Source: Ralstonia sp. 25mfcol4.1
GTDB lineage: Bacteria; Pseudomonadota; Gammaproteobacteria; Burkholderiales; Burkholderiaceae
Assembly (NCBI RefSeq): GCF_900104095.1
Contig: NZ_FNJO01000008.1
Location: forward strand, 1 to 64,000
Direction of reading: 5' to 3'
DNA length: 64,000 nucleotides
The position numbers and the translations under genes were made by a program. This document shows positions 16,656-24,448 of this stretch, in pieces. Within the stretch, counting starts at the first letter, position 1. The number at the start of each line of letters is the position of its first letter. Below the pieces are notes generated by a model. It was not told the DNA's origin, did not search any database, and saw only the letters and a list, made by a program, of their open reading frames with translations.

Positions 16656-18068
16656 TTACAGCAGCTTGCCGGGATTCATGATGCCGCTGGGGTCGAACAC
16701 CTGCTTGATGGCGCGCATCAGCCGCAGTTCCAGTGGATCTTTCAGGGCCAGGAACGCGTCGCGCTTGAGCTGGCCGATACCGTGCTCGGCGCTGATGCTG
16801 CCGTTGTAGCGCGCCACTTCCTCCATCACCTCGTCGCTGACGGCCTTGCCGTCGCCGAGCGCCCATTTCGGGTTTGCGCCAAGGGGGCGCGACAGGTTGT
16901 AGTGCAGGTTGCCGTCCCCGAAATGGCCGAAGATGAACGGCCGGATGCCCGGGTACCGCGCCAGCAGGCGGGCTTCCATCGATGCCATGAACGCCGGGAT
17001 GCTCTCGATCGGCAGCGACACGTCGTGCTTCAGGTGCAGGCCATCGGCGCGCTGGGCCTCGGAGATTTCCTCGCGCAGGCGCCACAGGCCCTGCAGCTGG
17101 GCCAGCGACGCGGAAACGGCCGCATCCCGGCACAGGCCCTGTTCCAGCGCATCGCCGATGACCGATTCCAGTAGCGCGTTCAGCACGTCCTCGGACGCCG
17201 TATCGGCAATTTCCAGCAGCACATAGGCCGGATGGCGCTCGGCAAACGGCGCCTGGACGTTTTCGGCGTGGGTCAGCACGAGGTCCAGGCAGGCGCCGGT
17301 GAAGAACTCGTAGGCCTGCAGCCGGGCGCCGCAGCGGGCGAACAGCAGCGAATACAGTTCAAGCGCCTGTTCCGACGATTCCACGGCGGCCAGCACCACG
17401 GCGCGCGAATCGGCGCGGGGCGACAGACGCAGCGCAGCGGCCGTGATGATGCCGAGCGTGCCCTCCGATCCAATCAGCAGCTGCTTGAGGTCGTATCCGG
17501 TGTTGTCCTTGCGCAGCGTGCGCAGGCCGTGAAAGACCTCGCCGTTGGGCAGCACCGCTTCCACGCCCAGTACCAGTTCGCGCGTCATGCCATAGCGCAC
17601 CACGTTGACGCCGCCGGCGTTGGTGGCCAGGTTGCCGCCGATCTGGCACGAGTCCTCGGCCGCGAGCGACAGCGGGAACAGGCGGTCGTTTTCTTCGGCG
17701 GCGCGGCGCAGGTTGCCCAGGATGCAGCCTGCTTCGGCCACCATCGTGTTGGCGATGGTGTCGATCGAGCGGATCTTGTCCATGCGATCCAGGCTGATCA
17801 CCACGTTGGCGGGGCTGTTGCCCGGCGCCGCGCCGCCGCACAGGCCGGTGTTGCCGCCGCGCGGTACGACGGGCACGCCCGACTGCTGGCACAGCGCCAG
17901 CGCCTGCGCCACCTGTTCGGTCGTGCGCGGCCGCACCACGGCCTGCGCGTGGCCCCTGTACAGGCCGCGCCAGTCGGACAGCCAGGGCGCCACGTCATCG
18001 GGCGCGGTGGCAACCACCTCTGGGCCAAGGGCTTCGGTCAGGCGTTGGGCGAATGTGGTGTTGAGCAT
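16656..18068 (-). CDS. FAD-linked 2-hydroxyacid oxidase/dehydrogenase
   Basis: The 470-residue flavoprotein belongs to the VAO/PCMH superfamily (GlcD, D-lactate and D-2-hydroxyglutarate dehydrogenases). The FAD domain shows VVRPRTTEQVAQAL, VVPRGGNTGLCGG and DSCQIGGNLATNAGG near residues 145-160. The C-terminal cap and active site end with IFGHFGDGNLHYN and AEHGIGQLKRD, which carry the family's metal/substrate histidines. The start ATG 18068 (MLNTTFAQRL) is preferred to an upstream frame extension that overlaps the regulator gene. It lies 28 bases downstream of a FadR-type regulator on the same strand, so the pair probably forms an operon induced by its 2-hydroxyacid substrate. The exact substrate is not settled. 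Confidence 0.88.
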   Translation of the reverse strand: MLNTTFAQRLTEALGPEVVATAPDDVAPWLSDWRGLYRGHAQAVVRPRTTEQVAQALALCQQSGVPVVPRGGNTGLCGGAAPGNSPANVVISLDRMDKIRSIDTIANTMVAEAGCILGNLRRAAEENDRLFPLSLAAEDSCQIGGNLATNAGGVNVVRYGMTRELVLGVEAVLPNGEVFHGLRTLRKDNTGYDLKQLLIGSEGTLGIITAAALRLSPRADSRAVVLAAVESSEQALELYSLLFARCGARLQAYEFFTGACLDLVLTHAENVQAPFAERHPAYVLLEIADTASEDVLNALLESVIGDALEQGLCRDAAVSASLAQLQGLWRLREEISEAQRADGLHLKHDVSLPIESIPAFMASMEARLLARYPGIRPFIFGHFGDGNLHYNLSRPLGANPKWALGDGKAVSDEVMEEVARYNGSISAEHGIGQLKRDAFLALKDPLELRLMRAIKQVFDPSGIMNPGKLL

Positions 18069-18096
18069 GATCGGCAATGGAAGCGAAATGGAGGAA

Positions 18097-18792
18097 TTAC
18101 GATTGGCGCAGCGGCAGGCCCAGGCGGCCGGCGGCATTGCGCAGGTGTTCGGTGGCGCGCTGGCGGGCCAGTTCGGCATCGCGCGCGCGGATGGCGTCGA
18201 AGATCGCCACGTGTTCGCCATGCACCTGCTGCGGCAGCCCCGGCTGGCGGCTGGAATTGACGCGAGCGGCGCGCACCGCGTGGTGGAGCTGCAGGTTCAT
18301 GTACTGCAGCAACTGCAGGTAATACGGGTTGTGCGTCGCCGTGGCAATGGCGATATGGAACTGGATATCGGGTTCCACGCCATGGTCGGGATCGTCGATA
18401 TGTGCGGCGATGGTCTGGAGCAGGGCGCCCATCCGCGTCACGTCCGCCTCGGTGCGATGCCGGGCGGCCATGGCCGCCGCGGCGCTTTCCAGGTCGATCC
18501 GCAGTTCGAAAATCGCGGCCAGGTCGGTGGCGTCGGCATTGCCGGCCAGCCGGAATCCGCTGTCGCTGACACGCGATCGCACGGTGCTGCCCAGCCCCTG
18601 GCGGCTCTCGATCATCCCTTGCGAACGCAGGTGTTCGGTGACCTCGCGGATCACGGCGGCGCTGACGCCATAGCGTTCCGAAAGCTGCTTGCCCGTGGGC
18701 AGCCGTGCCCCGACGGGGAATGTCCCGTCGGCAATTTCGCCGCGCAGCTGCTGGATGACGCGCTCGGTCAGGGTGATGGGCCGTGTCTGCAT
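18097..18792 (-). CDS. FadR/GntR-family (FCD domain) transcriptional regulator
   Basis: The 231-residue protein has a GntR winged helix (residues 8-75: ERVIQQLRGEIADGTFPVGARLP then VSAAVIREVTEHLRSQGMI). An all-helical FCD ligand-binding domain follows, with the metal-binding pattern DIQFHIAIATATHN and a later GEHVAIFDAI. Such regulators usually repress neighbouring genes for organic-acid use until the acid binds. The gene leads the FAD-oxidase gene on the same strand, and a TGGT...ACCA palindrome lies just upstream of it. Confidence 0.9.
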   Translation of the reverse strand: MQTRPITLTERVIQQLRGEIADGTFPVGARLPTGKQLSERYGVSAAVIREVTEHLRSQGMIESRQGLGSTVRSRVSDSGFRLAGNADATDLAAIFELRIDLESAAAAMAARHRTEADVTRMGALLQTIAAHIDDPDHGVEPDIQFHIAIATATHNPYYLQLLQYMNLQLHHAVRAARVNSSRQPGLPQQVHGEHVAIFDAIRARDAELARQRATEHLRNAAGRLGLPLRQS

Positions 18793-18813
18793 AGGCCAGC
18801 ACCTTACGCTTTT

Positions 18814-18832
18814 CTGGTTATATGAAAACCAG
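18814..18832. promoter_or_regulatory. Candidate FadR/GntR operator (CTGGTT-N7-AACCAG)
   Basis: A perfect 6-bp inverted repeat, CTGGTT at 18814-18819 and AACCAG at 18827-18832 around ATATGAA, lies 22-40 bases upstream of the regulator start. It contains the TGGT/ACCA half-sites typical of FCD-family operators, though with a longer spacer than the usual TGGTNNNACCA. Autoregulation is inferred. Confidence 0.55.
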
Positions 18833-18858
18833 GTATTAACCCTTAGTAACGTCCGGGG

Positions 18859-20541
18859 CTAGGCGTCCTTTTTCAGCCGATACGCCAGTTGCGGCCGCGT
18901 GATCCCCAGCATCCGCGCCGCAGAAGACAGGTTGCCCCGCGTGGTGGTCATCGCCAGTTGCATCAGCCGGGCCTCGATCTGCGGCAGCGACACCTGCTGG
19001 TTCAGCAGCTTTTCGATCAGCGCGTCGGCGTCCTCGCCGGTTTCCGGGCATGTCGCGCCGGCCTGCTGGCTGGCGAACAGGTGCGGCACGTCGATCATGC
19101 CGGTGGCGGGCGCCAGCAGCACGCCGCGCTCGATCATGTTTTCAAGCTCGCGGATGTTGCCGGGCCAGGGGTACTGCACCAGTGCGTCGCGCGCCCGGCC
19201 GGTCAGGCCGCGCACCTGCTTCTGGTAGCGCGCGTTGCAGCGCGTGATAAACGCCTGCGCCAGCTCGGGAATATCTTCCTTGCGCTCGCGCAGCGCCGGG
19301 ATGGCAACGGGATAGGTGCTGATCCGGTAGAACAGGTCGGCGCGGAACTGGCCCAGCTTGATGGCCTGCGCCAGGTTCACGTTGGTGGCGGCGATCAAGC
19401 GCACGTTGACCTTGCGCGCCTCCACGCCGCCCAGCCGTTCCACCTCGTTGTTCTGCAGCACGCGCAGCAGCTTCACCTGGGCAGCCGGAGGCAGGTCGCC
19501 GATTTCGTCCAGGAACAGCGTGCCGCCGTGCGCCCGCTCGAAGCGGCCCGGCCGCGATTGCTGGGCGCCGGTGTAGGCGCCTTTCTCGACGCCAAACAGC
19601 TCGGATTCCACCAGTTCGTGCGGGATCGCCGCGCAATTGACGGCAATGAACGGCTGTTCGCTGCGCGGGCCGTTGTCGTGCAGCCAGCGCGCGAACATTT
19701 CCTTGCCGGCACCGGTCTCGCCGGTCAGCAGCACGGTGATTTGGCTGTCGGCCGCGGCGGACAGCAGCGCAAACGCTTCACGGAAGGCCGGCGACTGGCC
19801 AATCAGGTTGCCCTGGTTGGCGCCGCACAGCGTTTCGCGCAGCGTGCTGACTTCCTGCTGCAGCGAGAGCAGGTCGCTGATCACCGAATCGGGCTCGAAG
19901 TACTTCAGGTATTCGGCGTCGTCCCATTCTTCGGCCGGCTTGCCGACGATGCGGCACTGGTCGTCGCCGCGCCGCGCGCATTCGGTTTCCTTGTAGATCA
20001 CCAGCCGGTCCATGAAGGTGCTGGAGTATCCCGACGCATAGCCCAGCTGCACCCAGCAGCCGGCTTCCTCGCGGCTCAGCGCCTCGTTGAAGGGCGCCTC
20101 GCCTTCCCACGAATCCTTCCAGAGGAATTCGCCGTAGAAGTGCCCGGTGTCGCGGTCTACCTCCAGCCGCACCGGCTCCACGCGCGTCACGCCTTCGAGC
20201 ATATGGAGTTGCGGGCCCCACAGGAACGCCTCGTGCGGCGAACTGGCCAGTTCATCCTTGCGCTCGCGCTTGACCATTTCGGCATCGCGCATGCCCTGCG
20301 CGTAGCCCATGCGGATCAGCAGGCCCTTGCCGCGCTCCAGCCCCAGCGTGTCGAGGATTTCCCGGCGCAGGTAGCTCAGGGCTTCGGTATGCATCAGCAC
20401 CATGCGCGATTCGCCAAGGCGGATCTGCGCCGCGCGGGCGTCGATGGTCAGCAGCGATGCCAGGTCGAAGGGCGGGGCGCCGGGCGGCTGGTGCGGTGGT
20501 TGGTGGGGCACCTTGGGCGGTGTCTTGGGGGGCGTCGTCAT
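18859..20541 (-). CDS. dmpR: Phenol-sensing sigma54-dependent activator (DmpR/MopR/PoxR type)
   Basis: The 560-residue regulator has a V4R sensor domain (about 45-205), a linker, an AAA+ domain (Walker A GETGAGKE 274-281, sigma54-contact loop GAYTGA 321-326, Walker B LFLDEIGD) and a C-terminal Fis-type helix-turn-helix (about 530-560). Cys162, Glu185, Cys188 and Cys196 have exactly the spacing of the structural zinc ligands of MopR. His113, Trp141 and Tyr183 fall where MopR places its phenol-contacting residues. The start ATG 20541 has a GGAG Shine-Dalgarno and is preferred to an N-terminal extension to 20688. The protein should release AAA+ repression on binding phenol and activate the divergent dmpK promoter. 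Confidence 0.95.
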   Translation of the reverse strand: MTTPPKTPPKVPHQPPHQPPGAPPFDLASLLTIDARAAQIRLGESRMVLMHTEALSYLRREILDTLGLERGKGLLIRMGYAQGMRDAEMVKRERKDELASSPHEAFLWGPQLHMLEGVTRVEPVRLEVDRDTGHFYGEFLWKDSWEGEAPFNEALSREEAGCWVQLGYASGYSSTFMDRLVIYKETECARRGDDQCRIVGKPAEEWDDAEYLKYFEPDSVISDLLSLQQEVSTLRETLCGANQGNLIGQSPAFREAFALLSAAADSQITVLLTGETGAGKEMFARWLHDNGPRSEQPFIAVNCAAIPHELVESELFGVEKGAYTGAQQSRPGRFERAHGGTLFLDEIGDLPPAAQVKLLRVLQNNEVERLGGVEARKVNVRLIAATNVNLAQAIKLGQFRADLFYRISTYPVAIPALRERKEDIPELAQAFITRCNARYQKQVRGLTGRARDALVQYPWPGNIRELENMIERGVLLAPATGMIDVPHLFASQQAGATCPETGEDADALIEKLLNQQVSLPQIEARLMQLAMTTTRGNLSSAARMLGITRPQLAYRLKKDA

Positions 20542-20680
20542 CCTCGTCACTCCAGATTCCTGCGGGCGTTTTCTGGCGAAACACCTCGTCTTTCCGCGAA
20601 GCCTAGCACGACCCCTGCCGATCCCCGATAGGGCCGACACGCCCGGCCCAGGCCGCTGGTGCGGTGCAGCAGACGCGCAA

Positions 20681-20727
20681 TTGATCATTTGATGAAATCG
20701 GCCCTGATCCCCTCATCAAATCATCAA
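20681..20727. promoter_or_regulatory. Paired upstream activator sites for the DmpR-type regulator
   Basis: TTGATCATTTGATGA (20681-20695) and TCATCAAATCATCAA (20713-20727) form a large inverted pair with one mismatch. They resemble the TTGATCAATTGATCAA sites of DmpR/XylR. Centres lie about 133 and 101 bases before the predicted transcription start, suitable for enhancer-type activation by DNA looping. Confidence 0.8.
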
Positions 20728-20794
20728 GCGGCCTGGCGCATCGCAGAACGGCCAATTTCCCGCCATCCCTTGTGCCGCAACGATCTGCGCGCCC

Positions 20795-20811
20795 TGGCAT
20801 GCGGCTCGCTA
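20795..20811 (+). promoter_or_regulatory. Sigma54 (-24/-12) promoter of the phenol hydroxylase operon
   Basis: TGGCATGCGGCTCGCTA carries GG at 20796-20797 and GC at 20808-20809 with exactly ten bases between, the invariant spacing for RpoN promoters. It lies 82 bases before dmpK and downstream of the paired activator sites. Confidence 0.8.
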
Positions 20812-20892
20812 TAGGCCTTGCATCCGAACCCACAACGAGGCGCGCACCGCGTGGTGTGTGCAAGGCAACAGGAAGGCAGACAGGAGCGAGAC

Positions 20893-21063
20893 ATGCCACT
20901 TCCCACCCCCGGCCAATGCTATGTGCGCGTGGTGGAGCGCGACGAACGCTGGGTCGAGTTCGAGTTTTCGATTGGCGATCCGGCGATCTTCGTGGAGCTG
21001 GTGATGCCGCCGGAGCAGTTCCAGTCGTTCTGCCGCGACCAGCACGCCCAGTTGCTGAACTGA
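20893..21063 (+). CDS. dmpK: Phenol hydroxylase assembly subunit
   Basis: The 56-residue protein corresponds to DmpK/PhK, the small subunit that helps load iron into the oxygenase but is not part of the active enzyme. Its core YVRVVERDERWVEFEFSIGD and the ending PEQFQSFCRDQHAQLL are typical. ATG 20893 follows an AGGAG site at 20882-20886. Family members are often about 90 residues, so this copy has a short N-terminus; an in-frame extension upstream has no ribosome site. It is the first gene of the operon. Confidence 0.88.
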   Translation: MPLPTPGQCYVRVVERDERWVEFEFSIGDPAIFVELVMPPEQFQSFCRDQHAQLLN

Positions 21064-21070
21064 CCAGATG

Positions 21071-21126
21071 ACACCAGACGACACCAGACAACACCAGACA
21101 ACACCAGACAACACCAGACAACACCC
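21071..21126. repeat. 10-bp tandem repeat in the dmpK-dmpL leader
   Basis: The unit ACACCAGACA is present five times plus a partial copy, ending a few bases before the AGGAGA ribosome site of dmpL. The first unit differs by one base. The run is free of G/C pairing partners and of ATG or stop-rich structure. Confidence 0.9.
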
Positions 21127-21140
21127 ACAAGGAGACAGCC

Positions 21141-22151
21141 ATGCAAATCGACATCCGGACCGACGCCAGCGTCAGTCCGATCCGGCAGACGTTTGCCCAC
21201 ATCGCCCGGCGGCTGGGCGCGGACAAGCCCGCCACGCGCTACCAGGAGGCCATGTTCGACCTGCAGCCGGTCACCAGCTTCCACTATCGGCCGCTCTGGC
21301 AGCCGCAGTACGAGCTTTACGATGCGCGCCGCACCCGCGTGGCGATGCAGGACTGGTATGCGATGAAGGACCCGCGCCAGTACTTCTACGGCACCTACGT
21401 CAACGCCCGGGCCCGCCAGCAGGACGCGATGGAAAAGAACCTGGAATTTGTCGACAGGCGCGGCCTGCTGTCCACGCTGCCGGCCGATTTGCGTGATCTG
21501 CTGACCATCGGCGTGGTGCCGCTGCGCCATCTGGAGTGGGCGGCGAACATGAACAACGCGGCCATCACCGCCTACGGCTTCGGCTCCGCAATCACGCAGG
21601 CGGCCATGTTCCACACGATGGACCGCCTGGGCATCGCCCAGTACCTGACGCGCATCGGGTTGCTGATCGGTGGCAAGGACGCCGTGGACCAGGCCAAGGC
21701 CGCCTGGATGGAAGACATGACCTGGCAGCCGCTGCGCCACGCCACCGAAGACCTGCTGGTGCGCGACGACTGGTTCGAACTGCATGTGGCACAGAACCTG
21801 GTGCTGGACGGGCTGGTGTATCCGCTGGTCTACCAGCAGCTCGAGCGGCATCGCCTTTCGTCCAATCCGGCGTTCTCGCTGGTGACCGATTTCATGACCG
21901 CCTGGTATGGCGAATCGGCGCGCTGGGTCGATGCCACCGTCAAGACGGCCGCGCAGGAAAGCCCGGACAACGCCGCGGTGATCGGCGAATTCGCCTTCGG
22001 CTGGCTGGACCGCTTTACGCACGCGCTGCGCCCGCTGGCCATGCGGCTGTTCGCCGGCGATGCCGAAGCCGAACTGAGCCTGGCCGTGGACGGGTTGCGC
22101 CAGCGCCTGGCCGGGCTGGCATTGACACCGCCCGAGGGAGCCCAGTCATGA
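21141..22151 (+). CDS. dmpL: Phenol hydroxylase beta (oxygenase small) subunit
   Basis: The 336-residue protein is the non-catalytic beta subunit of the bacterial multicomponent monooxygenase. It forms the (alpha-beta-gamma)2 oxygenase with DmpN and DmpO. The ferritin-like helical fold is recognisable from YRPLWQPQYELYDARRTRVAM, DPRQYFYGTYVNARA and HLEWAANMNNAAITAYG; it lacks the paired EXXH iron motifs of the alpha subunit. A strong GGAGA site at 21131 precedes ATG. Its TGA overlaps the ATG of dmpM (ATGA), giving translational coupling. Confidence 0.95.
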   Translation: MQIDIRTDASVSPIRQTFAHIARRLGADKPATRYQEAMFDLQPVTSFHYRPLWQPQYELYDARRTRVAMQDWYAMKDPRQYFYGTYVNARARQQDAMEKNLEFVDRRGLLSTLPADLRDLLTIGVVPLRHLEWAANMNNAAITAYGFGSAITQAAMFHTMDRLGIAQYLTRIGLLIGGKDAVDQAKAAWMEDMTWQPLRHATEDLLVRDDWFELHVAQNLVLDGLVYPLVYQQLERHRLSSNPAFSLVTDFMTAWYGESARWVDATVKTAAQESPDNAAVIGEFAFGWLDRFTHALRPLAMRLFAGDAEAELSLAVDGLRQRLAGLALTPPEGAQS

Positions 22152-22420
22152 GCGACGCACCCGTATTCATCGCGCTGCAGGCCACCGACGACATGCGCCC
22201 GGTGATCGAAGCCATCGAGGCCGACAACCCGCACGCCACCGTCAACCGCTACCCGGCCATGGTCAAGATCGACGCACCGGGCCGGCTTTCCATCCTGCGC
22301 GCCAGCGTGGAAGAACGCATCGGCCGCACCTGGGACGTGCAGGAACTGCAGCTCGGCCTGATCTCGCTGGCCGGCCATATCGACGAAACCGAAGACGCAT
22401 TCGTGCTGGCGTGGCAGTAA
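22148..22420 (+). CDS. dmpM: Phenol hydroxylase regulatory (effector) subunit
   Basis: The 90-residue protein is the cofactorless coupling protein of the MmoB/DmpM family, which binds the oxygenase and tunes oxygen activation. The sequence PVFIALQATDDMRPVIEAIE followed by YPAMVKIDAPGRL and an acidic C-terminal segment is diagnostic. It starts inside the dmpL stop (ATGA overlap). The next gene begins 38 bases after its stop. Confidence 0.95.
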   Translation: MSDAPVFIALQATDDMRPVIEAIEADNPHATVNRYPAMVKIDAPGRLSILRASVEERIGRTWDVQELQLGLISLAGHIDETEDAFVLAWQ

Positions 22421-22458
22421 AGCCCGCGCCAGACCCGCAGAACACAGGAGACAGGCAA

Positions 22459-23994
22459 ATGACCACCGCAACCGCCACCGCCATGGCCGCCCGCGAGGCC
22501 GCCCGGCCGAAGCTGTCGCTCAAGGACAAGTACGCCGTGCTGACCCGCGACCTGGGCTGGGACACCACCTACCAGCCGATGGACAAGGTGTTTCCGCACG
22601 ACAAGTTCGAAGGCATCGTGATTCACGACTGGAATGGCTGGGAAGACCCGTTCCGCCTGACCATGGACGCCTACTGGAAATTCCAGTCGGAAAAGGAACG
22701 CAAGCTCTACGCGATCATCGACGCCTTCCAGCAGAACAACGGCCAGCTCAACGTCAGCGACGCCCGCTACGTCAACGCACTGAAGCTGTTCCTGACCGGG
22801 GTGTCGCCGCTGGAGTACGCGGCGCATCGGGGGTTCGCCATGGCGGGCCGCAGCCTGCGGGGCGTGGGTGCGCGCGTGGCCTGCCAGATGCAGTCGATCG
22901 ACGAACTGCGCCATTGCCAGACCCAGATCCATACGATCAGCCACTACAACAAGTTCTTCAACGGCTTTGCCGACTGGCGCCACCTGCACGACCGGCTCTG
23001 GTACCTGTCGGTGCCCAAGTCGTATTTCGAGGACGCCATGACGGCCGGGCCGTTCGAGTTCATCACGGCGATCTCGTTTTCGTTCGAATACGTGCTGACC
23101 AACCTGCTGTTCATGCCGTTCATGTCCGGCGCGGCCTACAACGGCGACATGGCCACGGTGACGTTCGGCTTTTCGGCCCAGTCCGACGAGTCGCGCCATA
23201 TGACGCTGGGGCTGGAGGTGGTCAAGTTCATGCTCGAACAGGACCCGGCCAACCTGCCCATCATCCAGAAGTGGATCGACAAGTGGTTCTGGCGCGGCTA
23301 CCGCCTGTTGACGCTGGTGGCGATGATGATGGACTACATGTGCCCGAAGCGCGTGATGAGCTGGAAAGAGGCCTGGGAAATCTACTTCGAGCAGAACGGC
23401 GGCGCGCTGTTCAAGGACCTGGCGCGCTATGGCATCCGCATGCCCAAGTACCACGAGCAGGCCGCGAAGGAAAAAGACCACCTGTCGCATATCGCCTGGG
23501 GCATCTTCTACAACTTCAACCACGTGGCGGCCCTCCACACCTGGGTGCCCGAGCCGGACGAAATGGACTGGCTGGCACAGAAGTACCCCGACAGCTTCGA
23601 CCAGCACTACCGCCCGCGCTTCGACTACTGGAAGCAGCAGCAAGACGCCGGCCGGCGCTGGACCAACCCCGGCCTGCCGATGCTGTGCCAGATCTGCCAG
23701 ATCCCGATGGCGTTCGCCGAGCCCGACGACCCCACGCAGGTCTGCTACCGCCACGCCGAACACAACGGCGAGCACTACCACTTCTGTTCGGACGGCTGCC
23801 GCGACGTGTTCCTGGGCGAGCCCGAGAAATACGTGCAGGCGTGGCTGCCGGTCCACCAGATCTTCCAGGGCAACTGCGGCGGCGCCACGCTGCCCGAGGT
23901 GCTGGACTGGTATCACCTGCAGCCCGAGGAGCGCGGCGACTATGCCGATTCGCAGGATCGGGCTAACTGGCAGCGCTGGACCGGCCGCGAGTAA
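22459..23994 (+). CDS. dmpN: Phenol hydroxylase alpha (catalytic di-iron) subunit
   Basis: The 511-residue oxygenase subunit hydroxylates phenol to catechol with O2. The di-iron site is formed by helices carrying Glu119 (SPLEYAAHRG), Glu149/His152 (DELRH) and Glu244/His247 (DESRH). A C-terminal YHS-type zinc segment is visible: CQICQIP, then YHFCSDGCRDVFLGEPEKYV. ATG 22459 with AGGAG at 22446 is chosen over an upstream in-frame start at 22411 that overlaps dmpM. Length and subunit order match the classical Pseudomonas dmp and Ralstonia/Cupriavidus phenol hydroxylases. Confidence 0.97.
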   Translation: MTTATATAMAAREAARPKLSLKDKYAVLTRDLGWDTTYQPMDKVFPHDKFEGIVIHDWNGWEDPFRLTMDAYWKFQSEKERKLYAIIDAFQQNNGQLNVSDARYVNALKLFLTGVSPLEYAAHRGFAMAGRSLRGVGARVACQMQSIDELRHCQTQIHTISHYNKFFNGFADWRHLHDRLWYLSVPKSYFEDAMTAGPFEFITAISFSFEYVLTNLLFMPFMSGAAYNGDMATVTFGFSAQSDESRHMTLGLEVVKFMLEQDPANLPIIQKWIDKWFWRGYRLLTLVAMMMDYMCPKRVMSWKEAWEIYFEQNGGALFKDLARYGIRMPKYHEQAAKEKDHLSHIAWGIFYNFNHVAALHTWVPEPDEMDWLAQKYPDSFDQHYRPRFDYWKQQQDAGRRWTNPGLPMLCQICQIPMAFAEPDDPTQVCYRHAEHNGEHYHFCSDGCRDVFLGEPEKYVQAWLPVHQIFQGNCGGATLPEVLDWYHLQPEERGDYADSQDRANWQRWTGRE

Positions 23995-24017
23995 GGCTAC
24001 GCCCCACAGACAAAAAG

Positions 24018-24060
24018 CAGACAGACGCAGACAGACGCAGACAGACGCAGACAAAAGCAG
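24018..24060. repeat. 10-bp tandem repeat in the dmpN-dmpO leader
   Basis: Three exact copies of ACAGACGCAG (24021-24050) are flanked by diverged copies and end directly before the AAGGAGA ribosome site of dmpO. The unit length equals that of the dmpK-dmpL repeat, but the sequence differs. Confidence 0.88.
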
Positions 24061-24073
24061 AAGGAGACAGATC

Positions 24074-24436
24074 ATGCCAGTCATCGCATTGGCGCCCGGC
24101 TATACGGGCGAGGTACGCGACCGCGTGGAGAACTTCCACGGCAACCAGCTGGTGTATTTCGGATGGGACCAGCATCGGCTGTTCTGCAGCCCGTTCACGC
24201 TGCCGCTGCGGCCCGACATGCCGTTCGGCGTGCTGGTCGACGACGTGCTGGCGCCGCTGCTGGGCGCCCACCCCGAAGGCGCGGCCATCGACTGGGCGCG
24301 CGTGGAATGGCTGCGCGGCGACGCGCCGTTCACGCCGGACGCGCAAGCCAGCCTGACGGACAACGGCCTGGGGCATAAGTCGCTGCTGCGGTTGCGTACG
24401 CCGGCACTTTCCGGCATCGGCGGGTCATTCAACTGA
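24074..24436 (+). CDS. dmpO: Phenol hydroxylase gamma subunit
   Basis: The 120-residue protein is the small gamma subunit of the oxygenase. PVIALAPGYTGEVRDRVENF and the following FGWDQHRLFCSPFTLPL are typical of DmpO/PhO. ATG 24074 follows AAGGAGACAGATC. The upstream part of this open frame overlaps dmpN in another phase and is not coding. It is separated from dmpP by 12 bases. Confidence 0.94.
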   Translation: MPVIALAPGYTGEVRDRVENFHGNQLVYFGWDQHRLFCSPFTLPLRPDMPFGVLVDDVLAPLLGAHPEGAAIDWARVEWLRGDAPFTPDAQASLTDNGLGHKSLLRLRTPALSGIGGSFN

Positions 24437-24448
24437 GCGGAGGCTGCC

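Noticed and set aside
21071-24060. Tandem repeats considered as CRISPR-like arrays
   Set aside because: Units are 10 bases with no spacers and no cas genes nearby; they are simple tandem repeats in mRNA leaders.
22249-24084. Minus-strand frame of 611 codons opposite dmpN
   Set aside because: The plus-strand phenol hydroxylase alpha subunit is unambiguous and the antisense product is Val/His/Arg-rich with no domain.
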